Shown: positions 42,995 through 58,133 of the stretch, one piece after another
Layout of the letters: every line of letters begins with the position of its first letter
Position numbering within the stretch: the first letter of the stretch is position 1
Source of the DNA: Lachnospiraceae bacterium
Lineage (GTDB): Bacteria; Bacillota; Clostridia; Lachnospirales; Lachnospiraceae
DNA length: 64,000 nt
Assembly (NCBI GenBank): GCA_910575035.1
Contig: CAJTDL010000007.1
Location: 124,001-188,000 of the forward strand
Reading direction: 5' to 3'
The notes under the pieces: generated by a model
What the model saw: only the letters and a program-made list of their open reading frames with translations
The model's database searches: none
Told to the model about the DNA's origin: nothing
Translations under genes and position numbers: made by a program

Positions 42995-44953
42995 CTACTT
43001 GCAGACTACAACTGCCTTGGTGTTGGAATCCATGGTTCCTGGGGCAGATTTTTTCAGGCTCTTTCCTTCTGGCAGGTCGGTGAAGATCATGGGGATGGTG
43101 GTGTCATAGCCTGCTTTTTCAATTTGGGGCTTATCAAAGGATATTAAAAGCTGGCCTTTTTTTACGGCATCCCCGTCTTTTACATGGGCGGTAAAATGCT
43201 TTCCGTGGAGGTTTGCGGTGTCTACGCCGATGTGGATTAGAATTTCCGTGCCGTAGCGGCTGGCGAAGCAAATGGCATGCTTGGTGTCAAAAACGCTGGT
43301 TACCGTGCCGTCTGCTGGGGCAAATACTTTTCCTTCGGAAGGGATAACTGCTACGCCGTCCCCTAAGACTTTGTTGGCAAATGTGTCATCCTTTACGTCT
43401 TCCATGGCGATAAGCTGGCCGTTGGCATATCCGTAAAATGCTTCTTCTGCTGGAGCTTCCTGGGGCTGGGGCATACTGTCCTGGGCTTCGGGTGCACGGC
43501 TGGAGGCAGGGCTTCCTGCTGTATTTACAGAAATGGCTTCCTCGGGGGTTTTATCCATAAACCTGCCCAAGATCAGGGTCATAAGGAAACCGCCTGCAAT
43601 TGCTACCCCATGAGCAGCCACATAGTTCATATAACCGTTGTTTGCCGGGTCTGCTAAAGCGATTCCGGGGACTACGGTGGTTCCAAAGCCAACGGCTGCA
43701 AGGTTTGTGAGGTAAACAATGATACCGCCTAACGCGCCGCCGATACAGCCGCCAATAATGGGGAAGCGGTACCTTAAATTGATACCGAACAGGGCTGGCT
43801 CTGTGATTCCGAACAATACAGAAATAAAGCTGGGGATGCAAAGCTCCCTAGTCTTTACGTTTTTTCTGTGAAGCAATAAATATCCAAGGACTGCGCCGCC
43901 CTGGGCAATAATCGCAACAGACATTAATGGGTTTAGGAAGTTTCTTCCTGTGTCTGCCAAAAGCTGTGCCTCAATGGCTCCAAAAATATGGTGTAAGCCT
44001 GTGATTACCACCAGCTGCTGCAGGCCGGAGAAGATTGCATAACCAATTACACCCAGGTTCTGGGTCATCCATACTAATCCGTTGGTGATTCCGGAAGATA
44101 ACCCACGGCCTACGGGCCCGATTACCGTGAACAGAAGCAATGCGCCTACTAAAGTGGTCAGAAGGGGGGATACCAAAAGGCGGACCACCTCCGGCACCTT
44201 CTTTTCAAAAAAGCCGTCCAGCTTTGCTGTCACAAAGCCCATCAGCAGCGCTACGATGATACCGCCCTGGAAGCCTACCAGGTCAACGCCCATCCCAAAA
44301 ATATGTAACGTTGTAACCTCTGCTGTGCCCTGGGCTGCCGAATAAGCATTCGTCAGGCTGTCGCTTAACATGATACACCCTATTACAATTCCCAGGATCG
44401 GCCTGCCGCCGAACCGCTTACAGGCACTATATGCAACTGCCAACGGCAAAAAGCCGAAAACCGCCCCTGATGAAATATTGATCAAAGTATTAATTCCGTA
44501 AAGGGTGTCGTTTGATTTTACAAATTCCAGGTTCCCAAACACGCCAGACAGGCCTGTCAAAAGAGCTGCTGCCAGAATGCCAGGCATAATATCCACAAAC
44601 ACATCTGACAATGCCTTCACAATTCTCTGCAGGGGGTTCATTTTCTTATTCGCCACGGTCTTTAAGTCACTGAGGCTCATGTTCTTCATGTTGTTATGTT
44701 CTGCAAATACCTCATATACATCATTCACTAACCCTGCGCCAAAAATAATCTGTACCTGGTCGCCAGCCACAAATACGCCTTTGGCAAGATCCACATTCTC
44801 AATCGCCTTCAAATCTGCCTGGTCATTATCCTTTAACACAATCCGAAGGCGTGTCGCACAATGGGCAACCCCCTGGATATTCTCCTTACCGCCAACTAAT
44901 TTTGTAAGCTCTATGGATATTTTTTCATATCTTTGCCTTTTATTTGCATCCAT
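42995..44953 (-). CDS. PTS EIIBCA, sucrose/trehalose/beta-glucoside class
   Basis: 652 residues from the ATG at 44953 (MDANKRQRYEKISIELTKLV) behind AAGGAGG. EIIB (1-90) has the phosphocysteine C32 in 'GVAHCATRLRIVL'. EIIC (about 105-460) has ten or so hydrophobic stretches with 'GITEPALFGINLRYRFPIIG' near the substrate site and 'GLHHIFGAIEAQLLA'. A Pro/Glu-rich linker joins it to EIIA (about 515-652) with the phospho-His in 'EILIHIGVDTANLHGKHF'. The order B-C-A is that of the ScrA/TreB/BglF branch; the exact sugar cannot be told. A divergent AraC regulator lies 315 bp away. ptsH and ptsI are downstream, so all soluble and membrane PTS parts are together. Confidence 0.92.
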   Translation of the reverse strand: MDANKRQRYEKISIELTKLVGGKENIQGVAHCATRLRIVLKDNDQADLKAIENVDLAKGVFVAGDQVQIIFGAGLVNDVYEVFAEHNNMKNMSLSDLKTVANKKMNPLQRIVKALSDVFVDIMPGILAAALLTGLSGVFGNLEFVKSNDTLYGINTLINISSGAVFGFLPLAVAYSACKRFGGRPILGIVIGCIMLSDSLTNAYSAAQGTAEVTTLHIFGMGVDLVGFQGGIIVALLMGFVTAKLDGFFEKKVPEVVRLLVSPLLTTLVGALLLFTVIGPVGRGLSSGITNGLVWMTQNLGVIGYAIFSGLQQLVVITGLHHIFGAIEAQLLADTGRNFLNPLMSVAIIAQGGAVLGYLLLHRKNVKTRELCIPSFISVLFGITEPALFGINLRYRFPIIGGCIGGALGGIIVYLTNLAAVGFGTTVVPGIALADPANNGYMNYVAAHGVAIAGGFLMTLILGRFMDKTPEEAISVNTAGSPASSRAPEAQDSMPQPQEAPAEEAFYGYANGQLIAMEDVKDDTFANKVLGDGVAVIPSEGKVFAPADGTVTSVFDTKHAICFASRYGTEILIHIGVDTANLHGKHFTAHVKDGDAVKKGQLLISFDKPQIEKAGYDTTIPMIFTDLPEGKSLKKSAPGTMDSNTKAVVVCK

Positions 44954-45268
44954 TTCATGCTCCTCCTTTTTCTTCACTGCAAATACCTTTTGGCTCCTGG
45001 AGTCCCTGTGGCCACAGTAAAAAATACTTCCCAGAAATTTGGATTTGCGTCTTGTAATTACTATTATATACAGATACAATAAAAAGTATATGGAGAAATG
45101 TGGCCTGGATATTGATGATTATGACTTAATGGAGGCCATTTCTGCCATAACACATTTACATAAGCATCCTTAACCATCTGCAGCCATTGCCAACAGTATA
45201 TGGGTAAAGCCGCCATAAGCGCTTTCGGCATGGCCTGCAGCACAATTATTCATGAAAGGAAGGAACGC
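44954..45268. promoter_or_regulatory. Divergent control region between the PTS permease and the AraC regulator
   Basis: 315 bp without a gene. A minus-strand TATAAT (45063-45068) is a candidate -10 for the PTS gene, without a good -35. A short 27-codon frame at about 45093 (MEKCGLDIDDYDLMEA) is seen but is not convincing. AraC binding sites cannot be defined from one sequence. Confidence 0.4.
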
Positions 45269-46093
45269 ATGCAGGATTACAACTTTTCCAATGATTTTTC
45301 CAAGAACATTGATGCCATGATCTACACCTGCGGATTCGAGAACTGTACGCCAGGCCACAGCTATGGCCCAATTATGCGGAATGGTTACCTGATCCACTAT
45401 GTACTGGGCGGAAACGGTATTTACAAAACCCGCGGGAAAATTTTCCGGCTGAAAAAGGGCGATGCTTTCCTGATCTGCCCAGGCGAGCTGATCTATTATG
45501 AGGCTGACAGGAAAAACCCATGGAGCTATACCTGGATTGGGATGCAGGGAATTAAGGTGAAAGGGTATCTGGAACGTACCAGCTTTCTGGATCAACTGGT
45601 GCTGCATTATGGAGAGGACGAACAGCTGCGCATTTGCCATGAGCAGATGTTTGAGGCAGATACCCTCTCCCAGAACAGGGACTTAAGGATGAATGGGATT
45701 ATGTATGAATACCTGTTCCTTTTAGCTGGGAAATTCCCCAATCCAGTGTCTGTATATGATGAAAAAAAATCAAATTATGCAGAGGAGGCGCTAAATTATA
45801 TTGAGGGTAATTATTGTGACCCAATCACGATACAGGATATTGCAGGCTATTTGAATATAAACCGCTCTTATCTGCATCGGGTATTTAAGGCTTTTACGGG
45901 GGTGTCTATACAGAATTATTTGCTGGATTACCGGATACGGCAGGCTTGTATATTGCTGAAAAGTACAGATTTGTCCGTACGGGCGATTGCGCATTCGGTG
46001 AGTTATGCGGATCCGCTGTATTTTTCCAGGTTATTCCGGCAGAAGAAAGGGGTTAGCCCTAGTGAATATAGGAAGAGGAAGGCAATGCTGTGA
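45269..46093 (+). CDS. AraC-family transcriptional regulator
   Basis: 274 residues from the ATG at 45269 (MQDYNFSNDFSKNID), preceded by AAAGGAAGG. The N-terminal cupin-like sugar-binding domain (1-165) has 'GKIFRLKKGDAFLICPGE'. The C-terminal double helix-turn-helix (about 180-274) has 'ITIQDIAGYLNINRSYLHRV' and ends with the AraC signature 'YADPLYFSRLFRQKKGVSPS'. Divergent from the PTS EIIBCA gene, so it most likely controls that gene in response to a sugar. The beta-galactosidase gene converges on it from the other side. Confidence 0.93.
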   Translation: MQDYNFSNDFSKNIDAMIYTCGFENCTPGHSYGPIMRNGYLIHYVLGGNGIYKTRGKIFRLKKGDAFLICPGELIYYEADRKNPWSYTWIGMQGIKVKGYLERTSFLDQLVLHYGEDEQLRICHEQMFEADTLSQNRDLRMNGIMYEYLFLLAGKFPNPVSVYDEKKSNYAEEALNYIEGNYCDPITIQDIAGYLNINRSYLHRVFKAFTGVSIQNYLLDYRIRQACILLKSTDLSVRAIAHSVSYADPLYFSRLFRQKKGVSPSEYRKRKAML

Positions 46094-46226
46094 TTTTTTT
46101 GCGGGCGGGTGCTGTATTAGAGGGAGTGGCGGAAGGGGTTTTCAAGGGGTAAGGGTGATTCATGGGTTTAGGTTTATGATGGGCGGGTGGGGAAGGGGGC
46201 ATCAGGGAGAGAATTTTGGATGCCAG

Positions 46227-46322
46227 CCAGATGCAGAAGCTTTTGCCAAAAACCAAACTGCATCCAACATCCCATTCGCCAAAAAACTAACATACTCCTG
46301 GTAAACACCTCTGCATCTGGCA
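46227..46322. repeat. Truncated copy of the 28-bp-ended interspersed element
   Basis: GCCAGATGCAGA (46227-46238) and TCTGCATCTGGC (46311-46322) are perfect inverted arms. The left end, GCCAGATGCAGAAGCTTTT, matches the element end at 26198 with one difference. The inner hairpin of the other copies is absent. It lies in the spacer between the AraC gene and the beta-galactosidase stop. Confidence 0.6.
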
Positions 46323-46356
46323 AAAGTATTGCATCCATCTGCAGAGGCGAATGCCG

Positions 46357-52765
<6,409 letters not shown>

Positions 52766-52776
52766 TTTTCCCAGTT

Positions 52777-53166
52777 TCACTGCTTCTTTTGCTCCATTAT
52801 CCCTCCTGTCAATGCATAGCTCTCCAATATCATCCTCTGGATCTCATCTTTCGGCACACTCCCATCCAATATAATGGAATTCCAATGTTCCTTATTCAAA
52901 TGATAGGCTGGGAGCACAGCATCATAAGCCTGCCTCCAAAAATCCCTCCACTCCGGGTTACACTTCACATTCACCCACACATGCCCCTCCCTGTCAAAAA
53001 TCCAGGCAAATACCTTCTTATTGCCTTTGTGCCGCACCACGCACCAATTTGGGTCATGGAATGGGTAATCCTCATACACATCCTGAAACTTCAGGCAAAA
53101 CGCAACCGCTTCTTCCCTCGTTGTCAAACCCTTCCCTCCTTCCTGCTCTCCTAAAATATAACTCAT
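52777..53166 (-). CDS. MmcQ/YjbR family protein
   Basis: 129 residues from the ATG at 53166 (AAGGA 7 bp upstream); a TTG at 53127 with AAGGAGG is an alternative start that gives the usual 'TTREEAVAFCLKF' N-terminus. The family, a small alpha/beta DNA-binding-like fold, is recognised by 'YPFHDPNWCVVRHKGNKKVF', 'VWVNVKCNPEWRDFWR' and 'LNKEHWNSIILDGSVP'. Its function is unknown. It lies just upstream of the beta-galactosidase promoter region on the same strand. Confidence 0.85.
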   Translation of the reverse strand: MSYILGEQEGGKGLTTREEAVAFCLKFQDVYEDYPFHDPNWCVVRHKGNKKVFAWIFDREGHVWVNVKCNPEWRDFWRQAYDAVLPAYHLNKEHWNSIILDGSVPKDEIQRMILESYALTGGIMEQKKQ

Positions 53167-53239
53167 CCAAAATTCCTTATACACCAAGCTTTCTGGAGAC
53201 TTTCTGCGCCTTCAGGCCACATCCGCCATACCCTCCAAT

Positions 53240-53345
53240 CCCCTTACATACTGATCCCCTGCAATCCCCTTATGCTCATCCTCCGCAATCCCCTTATATG
53301 CTCATCCTCTGCAGTCCTCCTATAAGTTAATCCTCCTTAGTCTCC
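53240..53345. repeat. Degenerate 24-26-bp tandem repeat at the 3' end of mgtC
   Basis: Five units of the type CCCCTTATATGCTCATCCTCTGCAAT follow each other, each with several changes. The last unit contains the mgtC stop codon, so the array looks like copies of the gene's end. It fills the spacer up to the yjbR start. Confidence 0.75.
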
Positions 53346-54041
53346 TTATATGTTGATCCTCTGGATTTCCGGATATTCCGCCACCAGATCTGCCAGCCGA
53401 TACAATTCTTTTCCTTTTGAAGTACGCACCAGCATCCCTAACTGGATGCACCCCCCTCTTTGCTTCGCCCAAAACTTCAATATCTTACACTGATAGGCCT
53501 GCTCCAGCTCTTCTTTTATCTTTTCCCCCACCATATTCCCTGGAATATTGATATACTCCACTTCCACCTCATAGACATCCTTAATAATACGGGAAACTTT
53601 TCCCTGCCTCCCCAGAAAAATCTCCACCATAAACACAATCACCGTGGTGCAAACTCCTACTACATACATTCCTGCCCCCATGGCCAGTCCTACGCCAAGA
53701 GTTGCCCAGATTCCTGCCGAAGTAGTCACGCCGCTGATATTCCTATCCCTGGAAAAAATAACGCCAGACCCTAAAAAGCCAATGGCCGTCACTGTCCCTG
53801 CCGCAATCCTGGAAGGGTCTACACGCACATTTGCCTCCAGCACATCCTGGAACCCATATTTAGACAACACGATCATCAGGGCAGAGGACACCGCTACGAT
53901 CACATGGGTCCTAAGCCCAGCTGATTTCTTCCGGCTCTCCCTTTCATATCCGATCAGCCCGCCGCATAACCCTGCTGCCAGGATCCGGGCCATCCATTCC
54001 AACTGCTGCACAATTTTTGCCACATTCAAGTAATCCGCCAT
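53346..54041 (-). CDS. MgtC/SapB family membrane protein
   Basis: 231 residues from the ATG at 54041 (MADYLNVAKIVQQLEWMARI) behind AAAGGAGG. Four or five transmembrane segments, with the family motif 'GGLIGYERESRKKSAGLRTH' and 'DPSRIAAGTVTAIGFLGSG'. The C-terminal 80 residues form a cytoplasmic domain of ACT-like type. MgtC proteins help survival at low Mg2+ or inhibit the F1Fo ATP synthase in pathogens; the role here is unknown. I saw no Mg2+ riboswitch (M-box) in the 205 bp upstream. Confidence 0.9.
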   Translation of the reverse strand: MADYLNVAKIVQQLEWMARILAAGLCGGLIGYERESRKKSAGLRTHVIVAVSSALMIVLSKYGFQDVLEANVRVDPSRIAAGTVTAIGFLGSGVIFSRDRNISGVTTSAGIWATLGVGLAMGAGMYVVGVCTTVIVFMVEIFLGRQGKVSRIIKDVYEVEVEYINIPGNMVGEKIKEELEQAYQCKILKFWAKQRGGCIQLGMLVRTSKGKELYRLADLVAEYPEIQRINI

Positions 54042-54246
54042 TGCGCCTCCTTTCCTGCCGCCATGCCTGGAATCTGGCCGGCACAGCCCTTCCCCATCCA
54101 GGCCTTCCCAATATCCCAATACATTGCACGAACCAATACAGCCTTCCTCCATCCCAAGCCCATACACGCGGGAATATGAGAAAGGCCATATCTCTAATCT
54201 GGCGTTTTAATATTACCCAAATAATACAATCTATACATAATAGCAC

Positions 54247-56202
54247 CTATTGCCGCTCCACAATGATCCCTTCCCGGTATGCGCACAATAATTTCTCCAA
54301 ATCCTCAATATTTTCCCTGATTTCCTCTCCAATATCCGTATCTGCCACCGTAATCCGGCGGTTGCTATGGTGTACCAGCATCATATGGGAATGAATATCG
54401 CTCCCATCCTGAACCGCCTTTTCCACAGACTCAAAGGGTTCATGGGCTGCCAGCAAAAGCCCATAGGAATTGTAGATCAGCGTATACCCAGCAATCCCTG
54501 TCTTAGACTGGTATGCCTTCGAAAACCCTCCGTCTATTATCAAAAGCTTCCCCCCGCATTTTACAGGGGATTCCCCCCGTTTTGTTTCCACTGGCACATG
54601 CCCATTGATAATATGGGAATCTTCCTGGAACAGGCCAAACTCCGCCAGGATCTTATTGACGATCTCTTCCTGTTCCAACAGCCGATAATACGGATTTTTC
54701 GGCTCCCTGTGAGTCTCCTTGTCTGCAATAAAATACCGCTCAAAAGTCGTCATCTTATATTTTCCAAATACCGGGGAATTTGCATTCTGCCAGATAAACC
54801 ACAAAATATCCAGCCCCTTTTCCTTTTCCTGTGGGTCTATGGAATAATACCCTTTCCTGGCATAATTTTCCAGTACATCGTAGAGCTCCCTGCCGCTGTA
54901 GGCCTGGCCAAAAACCCGTACCTTCTTAAAGCTGCCATCTTCATTAAATGGCACACAGCCATGGTAAAGCAGATTTCCATTATAGACTTTATACAGGCTT
55001 CCCTTCGAATACAGAAACCGCACATGCTCCTGGAGCTTCCCACAATTAACAAAAGCCGTTACCAACCGTTCCACCACCTCTGCCTCTTCCCGGCTCAGCT
55101 CATAGGGGTGCCCCTTATCAAAAGTCGGGAAGCAGGTATCCTTCAAAGGATATGTCTTCCCCTCCACTTCCACAGTCCCCTTTTCCAAATCCATCTTGTC
55201 CAGCAGCAGGCGGTGCTCCATCTGAAATTCCGGGCGTTTTTTGATCAGCTGCCCCTCCAGCTTGAACTGTATCATGGCAATCGCCTTATGCATTTTCTGA
55301 TCCAATGCCGCATCCTTTACATCATATTCTTCCTCCCGATAATCCAGATGGAAGGCCTCACAGGGATCCTGCCCATAAGTCGTCAATGCAAATTTTGCCA
55401 GTGGGATCAAATTAATCCCATAGCCATCCTCTAATGTGTTCAGATTCCCATACTTCGCCGAGATTCGGATCACATTGGCGATACAGGCAGGATTCCCTGC
55501 AGCTGCCCCCATCCACAGCACATCATGATTGCCCCATTGGATATCCACAGAATGGTGCTTCATCAGGGTATCCATAATCAGATTCGGATAAGGGCCCCTG
55601 TCATAAATATCCCCCACCACATGAAGATGATCCACCACTAGCCGACGGATCAAATTACAAAAAGCCACTACCAGTTCCCCCGCCCTTCCCGTATGGATTA
55701 CCGAATTGATAATCTCATTATAATACGCCTCCTGGTCAGACACATCTGGCCTTCCTGTCAAAAGCTCCTCGATCACATACGCAAAATCCTTTGGCAGAGC
55801 CTTACGCACCTTAGACCGGGTATATTTGGAAGAAGCATTTTTACATATGCGTATCAGACGATACAAAGTTACCTTATACCAGTCCTCTATATTTTCCTCC
55901 TGCTTTAAAACCTGTTTCAGCTTCAGCTCTGGATAATAAATTAAAGTGGCTACCCCCTTTTTTTCCATAATGGACAAACTATTGCTAAACTCCTCTTCAA
56001 TTTTCCTTTTGATAGCCCCAGACCCATTTTTCATAATATGCTGGAACTGGTCATATTCCCCGTGGATATCTGTAATAAAATGCTCTGTCCCTTTTGGCAG
56101 GCTCAGTATCGCCTGCAGATTAATGATTTCCGTGGCCGCCAACGGAATGGTCGGATACTGCTTTGCTAAACTCTTTAAATACCTAATTTCTCCTGTCTCC
56201 AT
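54247..56202 (-). CDS. fbp: Fructose-1,6-bisphosphatase, class III
   Basis: 651 residues, typical for the Firmicutes-type enzyme (about 640-670). It is a calcineurin-like metallophosphatase: 'HFITDIHGEYDQFQHIMKNG', 'VVGDIYDRGPYPNLIMDTL', 'QWGNHDVLWMGAAAG' and a C-terminal His pair 'GHVPVETKRGE'. It makes fructose 6-phosphate in gluconeogenesis. Neighbouring mgtC follows after about 205 bp; dapB lies upstream about 130 bp away. AGGGGG precedes the ATG at 56202. Confidence 0.97.
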   Translation of the reverse strand: METGEIRYLKSLAKQYPTIPLAATEIINLQAILSLPKGTEHFITDIHGEYDQFQHIMKNGSGAIKRKIEEEFSNSLSIMEKKGVATLIYYPELKLKQVLKQEENIEDWYKVTLYRLIRICKNASSKYTRSKVRKALPKDFAYVIEELLTGRPDVSDQEAYYNEIINSVIHTGRAGELVVAFCNLIRRLVVDHLHVVGDIYDRGPYPNLIMDTLMKHHSVDIQWGNHDVLWMGAAAGNPACIANVIRISAKYGNLNTLEDGYGINLIPLAKFALTTYGQDPCEAFHLDYREEEYDVKDAALDQKMHKAIAMIQFKLEGQLIKKRPEFQMEHRLLLDKMDLEKGTVEVEGKTYPLKDTCFPTFDKGHPYELSREEAEVVERLVTAFVNCGKLQEHVRFLYSKGSLYKVYNGNLLYHGCVPFNEDGSFKKVRVFGQAYSGRELYDVLENYARKGYYSIDPQEKEKGLDILWFIWQNANSPVFGKYKMTTFERYFIADKETHREPKNPYYRLLEQEEIVNKILAEFGLFQEDSHIINGHVPVETKRGESPVKCGGKLLIIDGGFSKAYQSKTGIAGYTLIYNSYGLLLAAHEPFESVEKAVQDGSDIHSHMMLVHHSNRRITVADTDIGEEIRENIEDLEKLLCAYREGIIVERQ

Positions 56203-56333
56203 AAGAGCAAACCCCCTGCTAAAATAAAATGACTATACGATAAGATACCAATCCATATCAACTTGCCCAATCTCCTGCAAGCCCACTTCCCTGTGCCTGC
56301 TTTTATAATGCCCCATGCCAGCCTTGGAATATA

Positions 56334-57095
56334 TTACTTCCCTGCAATCACATCTGCCATTTCATACCTTCCAGCCGGCTTTCCTGCCAAAAACTTTGCA
56401 GCTTCCACTGCCCCTTTCCCAAAAATAGCTTTGGAATAAGCCGTATGCTTGATCTCGATCACTTCATCCGTCCCAGCAAAGATCACCTCATGCTCTCCCA
56501 CAATGCTGCCCCCCCGGACTGCCTGGATCCCAATCTCATACCTCTCCCGCTTCTTCCTCTCCTGGGTTCGGTCATACTTATATGCATATTCCTGATCCAA
56601 AGCCCCATTGATGGCGTCCGCCAGGGCCAATGCCGTCCCACTGGGTGCGTCTACCTTCTGATTATGATGCTTCTCTACAATCTCCATATCAAACCCCGCT
56701 GGCGCTAACACCTTCGCCGCCTTCTGCAGCAAATCCAACAGCATATTGACCCCCAAAGACATATTGGCAGACTTCAGCACAGCCACCTGTGCGCTCACTT
56801 CCTCTACCCGGGCAAGCTGCCCCTCGCTCAGCCCCGTAGTACACAAAACCACCGGCACCTGATGCCCCGCGCAGTAATCCAGAAGCTTGTCCACTGCAGG
56901 AGCCGCCGCAAAATCCACCACTACATCTGCCTCAACACTGCATTCCTCTATACTGGCAAACACCGGATAGCCATTTTCCTTCCCTGTATAGGGATCTACT
57001 CCCGCTACAATCTCAATCTCTCCATCCCCCTTGCATATCTCAGAAATCACCTGCCCCATTTTCCCATTACATCCATGCATGATCATCCTTACCAT
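56334..57095 (-). CDS. dapB: 4-hydroxy-tetrahydrodipicolinate reductase
   Basis: 253 residues from the ATG at 57095 (MVRMIMHGCNGKMGQVIS), AGGAGG upstream. NAD(P)-binding loop 'GCNGKMGQVI', 'DFAAAPAV', catalytic 'EKHHNQKVDAPSGTAL' and 'RGGSIVGEHEVIF'. Second step of the diaminopimelate/lysine pathway after DapA, encoded 1 kb upstream, separated by a pseudogene region. It probably has its own promoter. The gene supplies meso-DAP or lysine for the cell wall. Confidence 0.97.
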   Translation of the reverse strand: MVRMIMHGCNGKMGQVISEICKGDGEIEIVAGVDPYTGKENGYPVFASIEECSVEADVVVDFAAAPAVDKLLDYCAGHQVPVVLCTTGLSEGQLARVEEVSAQVAVLKSANMSLGVNMLLDLLQKAAKVLAPAGFDMEIVEKHHNQKVDAPSGTALALADAINGALDQEYAYKYDRTQERKKRERYEIGIQAVRGGSIVGEHEVIFAGTDEVIEIKHTAYSKAIFGKGAVEAAKFLAGKPAGRYEMADVIAGK

Positions 57096-57399
57096 GATTC
57101 TTCCTCCTGTCTGTACGCTCAAATACTTCTAAACTATTATGCACTTAAAACCATATTCCCATGATTTTTCTTCTATTATGTACCATTCCTTACTCCCTTA
57201 TCATACATTTAAACTATGTTCCCACAATCCTCCTGCCAACTAAAATCCCTATAGCATACCCATGCCATCCCTCTATGGCTCTTCTGCCATTCATTAAAAT
57301 AAATACTGCCCCGTCATATACTTGAAATTATTTTACCATGACTTTCCCCTAATGTACACTCATAAAAAAATTCTGGCTGCCTGGTTAAATTATTTCATT

Positions 57400-57627
57400 A
57401 CTATTCGCGGCATGGACAATGCAGGATTTGGCCGCATCCGCTCCAAAGGCGACCAAGCATTATTCGGCGGCTATACGACACAGGAAACGAAAAACCTCCT
57501 TGGCACAAAGGGCAACCGTCCACTGGATGATTTTTTGCCACCCTCACAATTGCTGCAAAGAACCTTACAACTGAAATGACAAACTATAATGTGGAAGAAA
57601 AAGATTTGCAAGAAGAAAGATCCAGGC
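57400..57627 (+). pseudogene. Frameshifted fragment of a DinD-like (DNA-damage-inducible) gene
   Basis: The plus strand encodes 'TIRGMDNAGFGRIRSKGDQA', then 'LFGGYTTQETKNLLGTKGNR', then 'PLDDFLP', up to about 57540. The family then continues in the -1 frame from 57543 as 'LTIAAKNLTTEMTNYNVEEK' and 'DLQEE' to about 57620. The join lacks one base in a CC(C)TC run. Both pieces match the C-terminal part of DinD/BRO-like proteins. The N-terminal two-thirds are missing, so this is a remnant, probably of a prophage or mobile element. The open frame 57589-57831 downstream is not recognisable. Confidence 0.65.
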
Positions 57628-58019
57628 GCTGGCATTATGTCACAGCCGGGAATGGTAAGGACAACGGTTCATCCGTACAAAAATAGTAACCCGAAAATAT
57701 ATGAGCATTTTCCAGGGCTTGGCGCTATGCTTTGTGCATTGGAGGTTTCACAGGGAATCATCATTGCAAAGCAGTTGCAGAAGGCCATAGATGACGATGA
57801 GGATGATAGCGTAGTATTACTTAGTTATTAATGCAGTGTTGTTACTAGTGTACTGGCACACTAGATGTTCAGCAGCCTTATCGATATTAATCCATTTTTC
57901 TGTATTTAAATCTGTCATGCCACCCCTCTTTGAACTTTAGACATGTTACTTAACGATTTCAAACCTATTAACAAATTTCTACTGTAAATCGTTAACAGGG
58001 TATGTAAAATGCCAAGGAT
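57628..58019. other. Spacer with 10-bp inverted repeat, no gene
   Basis: TTAACGATTT (57950-57959) and AAATCGTTAA (57986-57995) are perfect inverted arms 26 bp apart. CTAGTGT/ACACTAG (57845-57864) is a small hairpin. No protein is supported here. The neighbouring dinD remnant suggests a decayed mobile element, but no attachment-site duplication was found. Confidence 0.4.
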
Positions 58020-58041
58020 TTGCGGACAAGGATGTCCGCAA
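58020..58041. repeat. Inner-hairpin piece of the 28-bp-ended interspersed element
   Basis: TTGCGGAC-AAGGAT-GTCCGCAA, an 8-bp perfect hairpin 93 bp after the dapA stop codon. It aligns with 26280-26301 (TTGGGGAC-ATGGAT-GCCCCCAA) and shares the flanks CCA(A)GGATTTG and CAAAAG. The fourth base pair is C-G here and G-C there, a compensatory pair change. Confidence 0.55.
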
Positions 58042-58133
58042 AAGCCCCCAACATATTCCCTTATTCTATACAAACGCCCTATACCAACATCACACGCCCC
58101 CAGTGCGGCATCCGCATTGCCAGGAAGCCCCCT

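Noticed and set aside
54042-54246. M-box magnesium riboswitch upstream of mgtC
   Set aside because: None of the M-box sequence blocks could be found.
57589-57831. 80-residue frame after the dinD remnant
   Set aside because: No recognisable family, overlaps the frameshifted remnant and has no good ribosome site.
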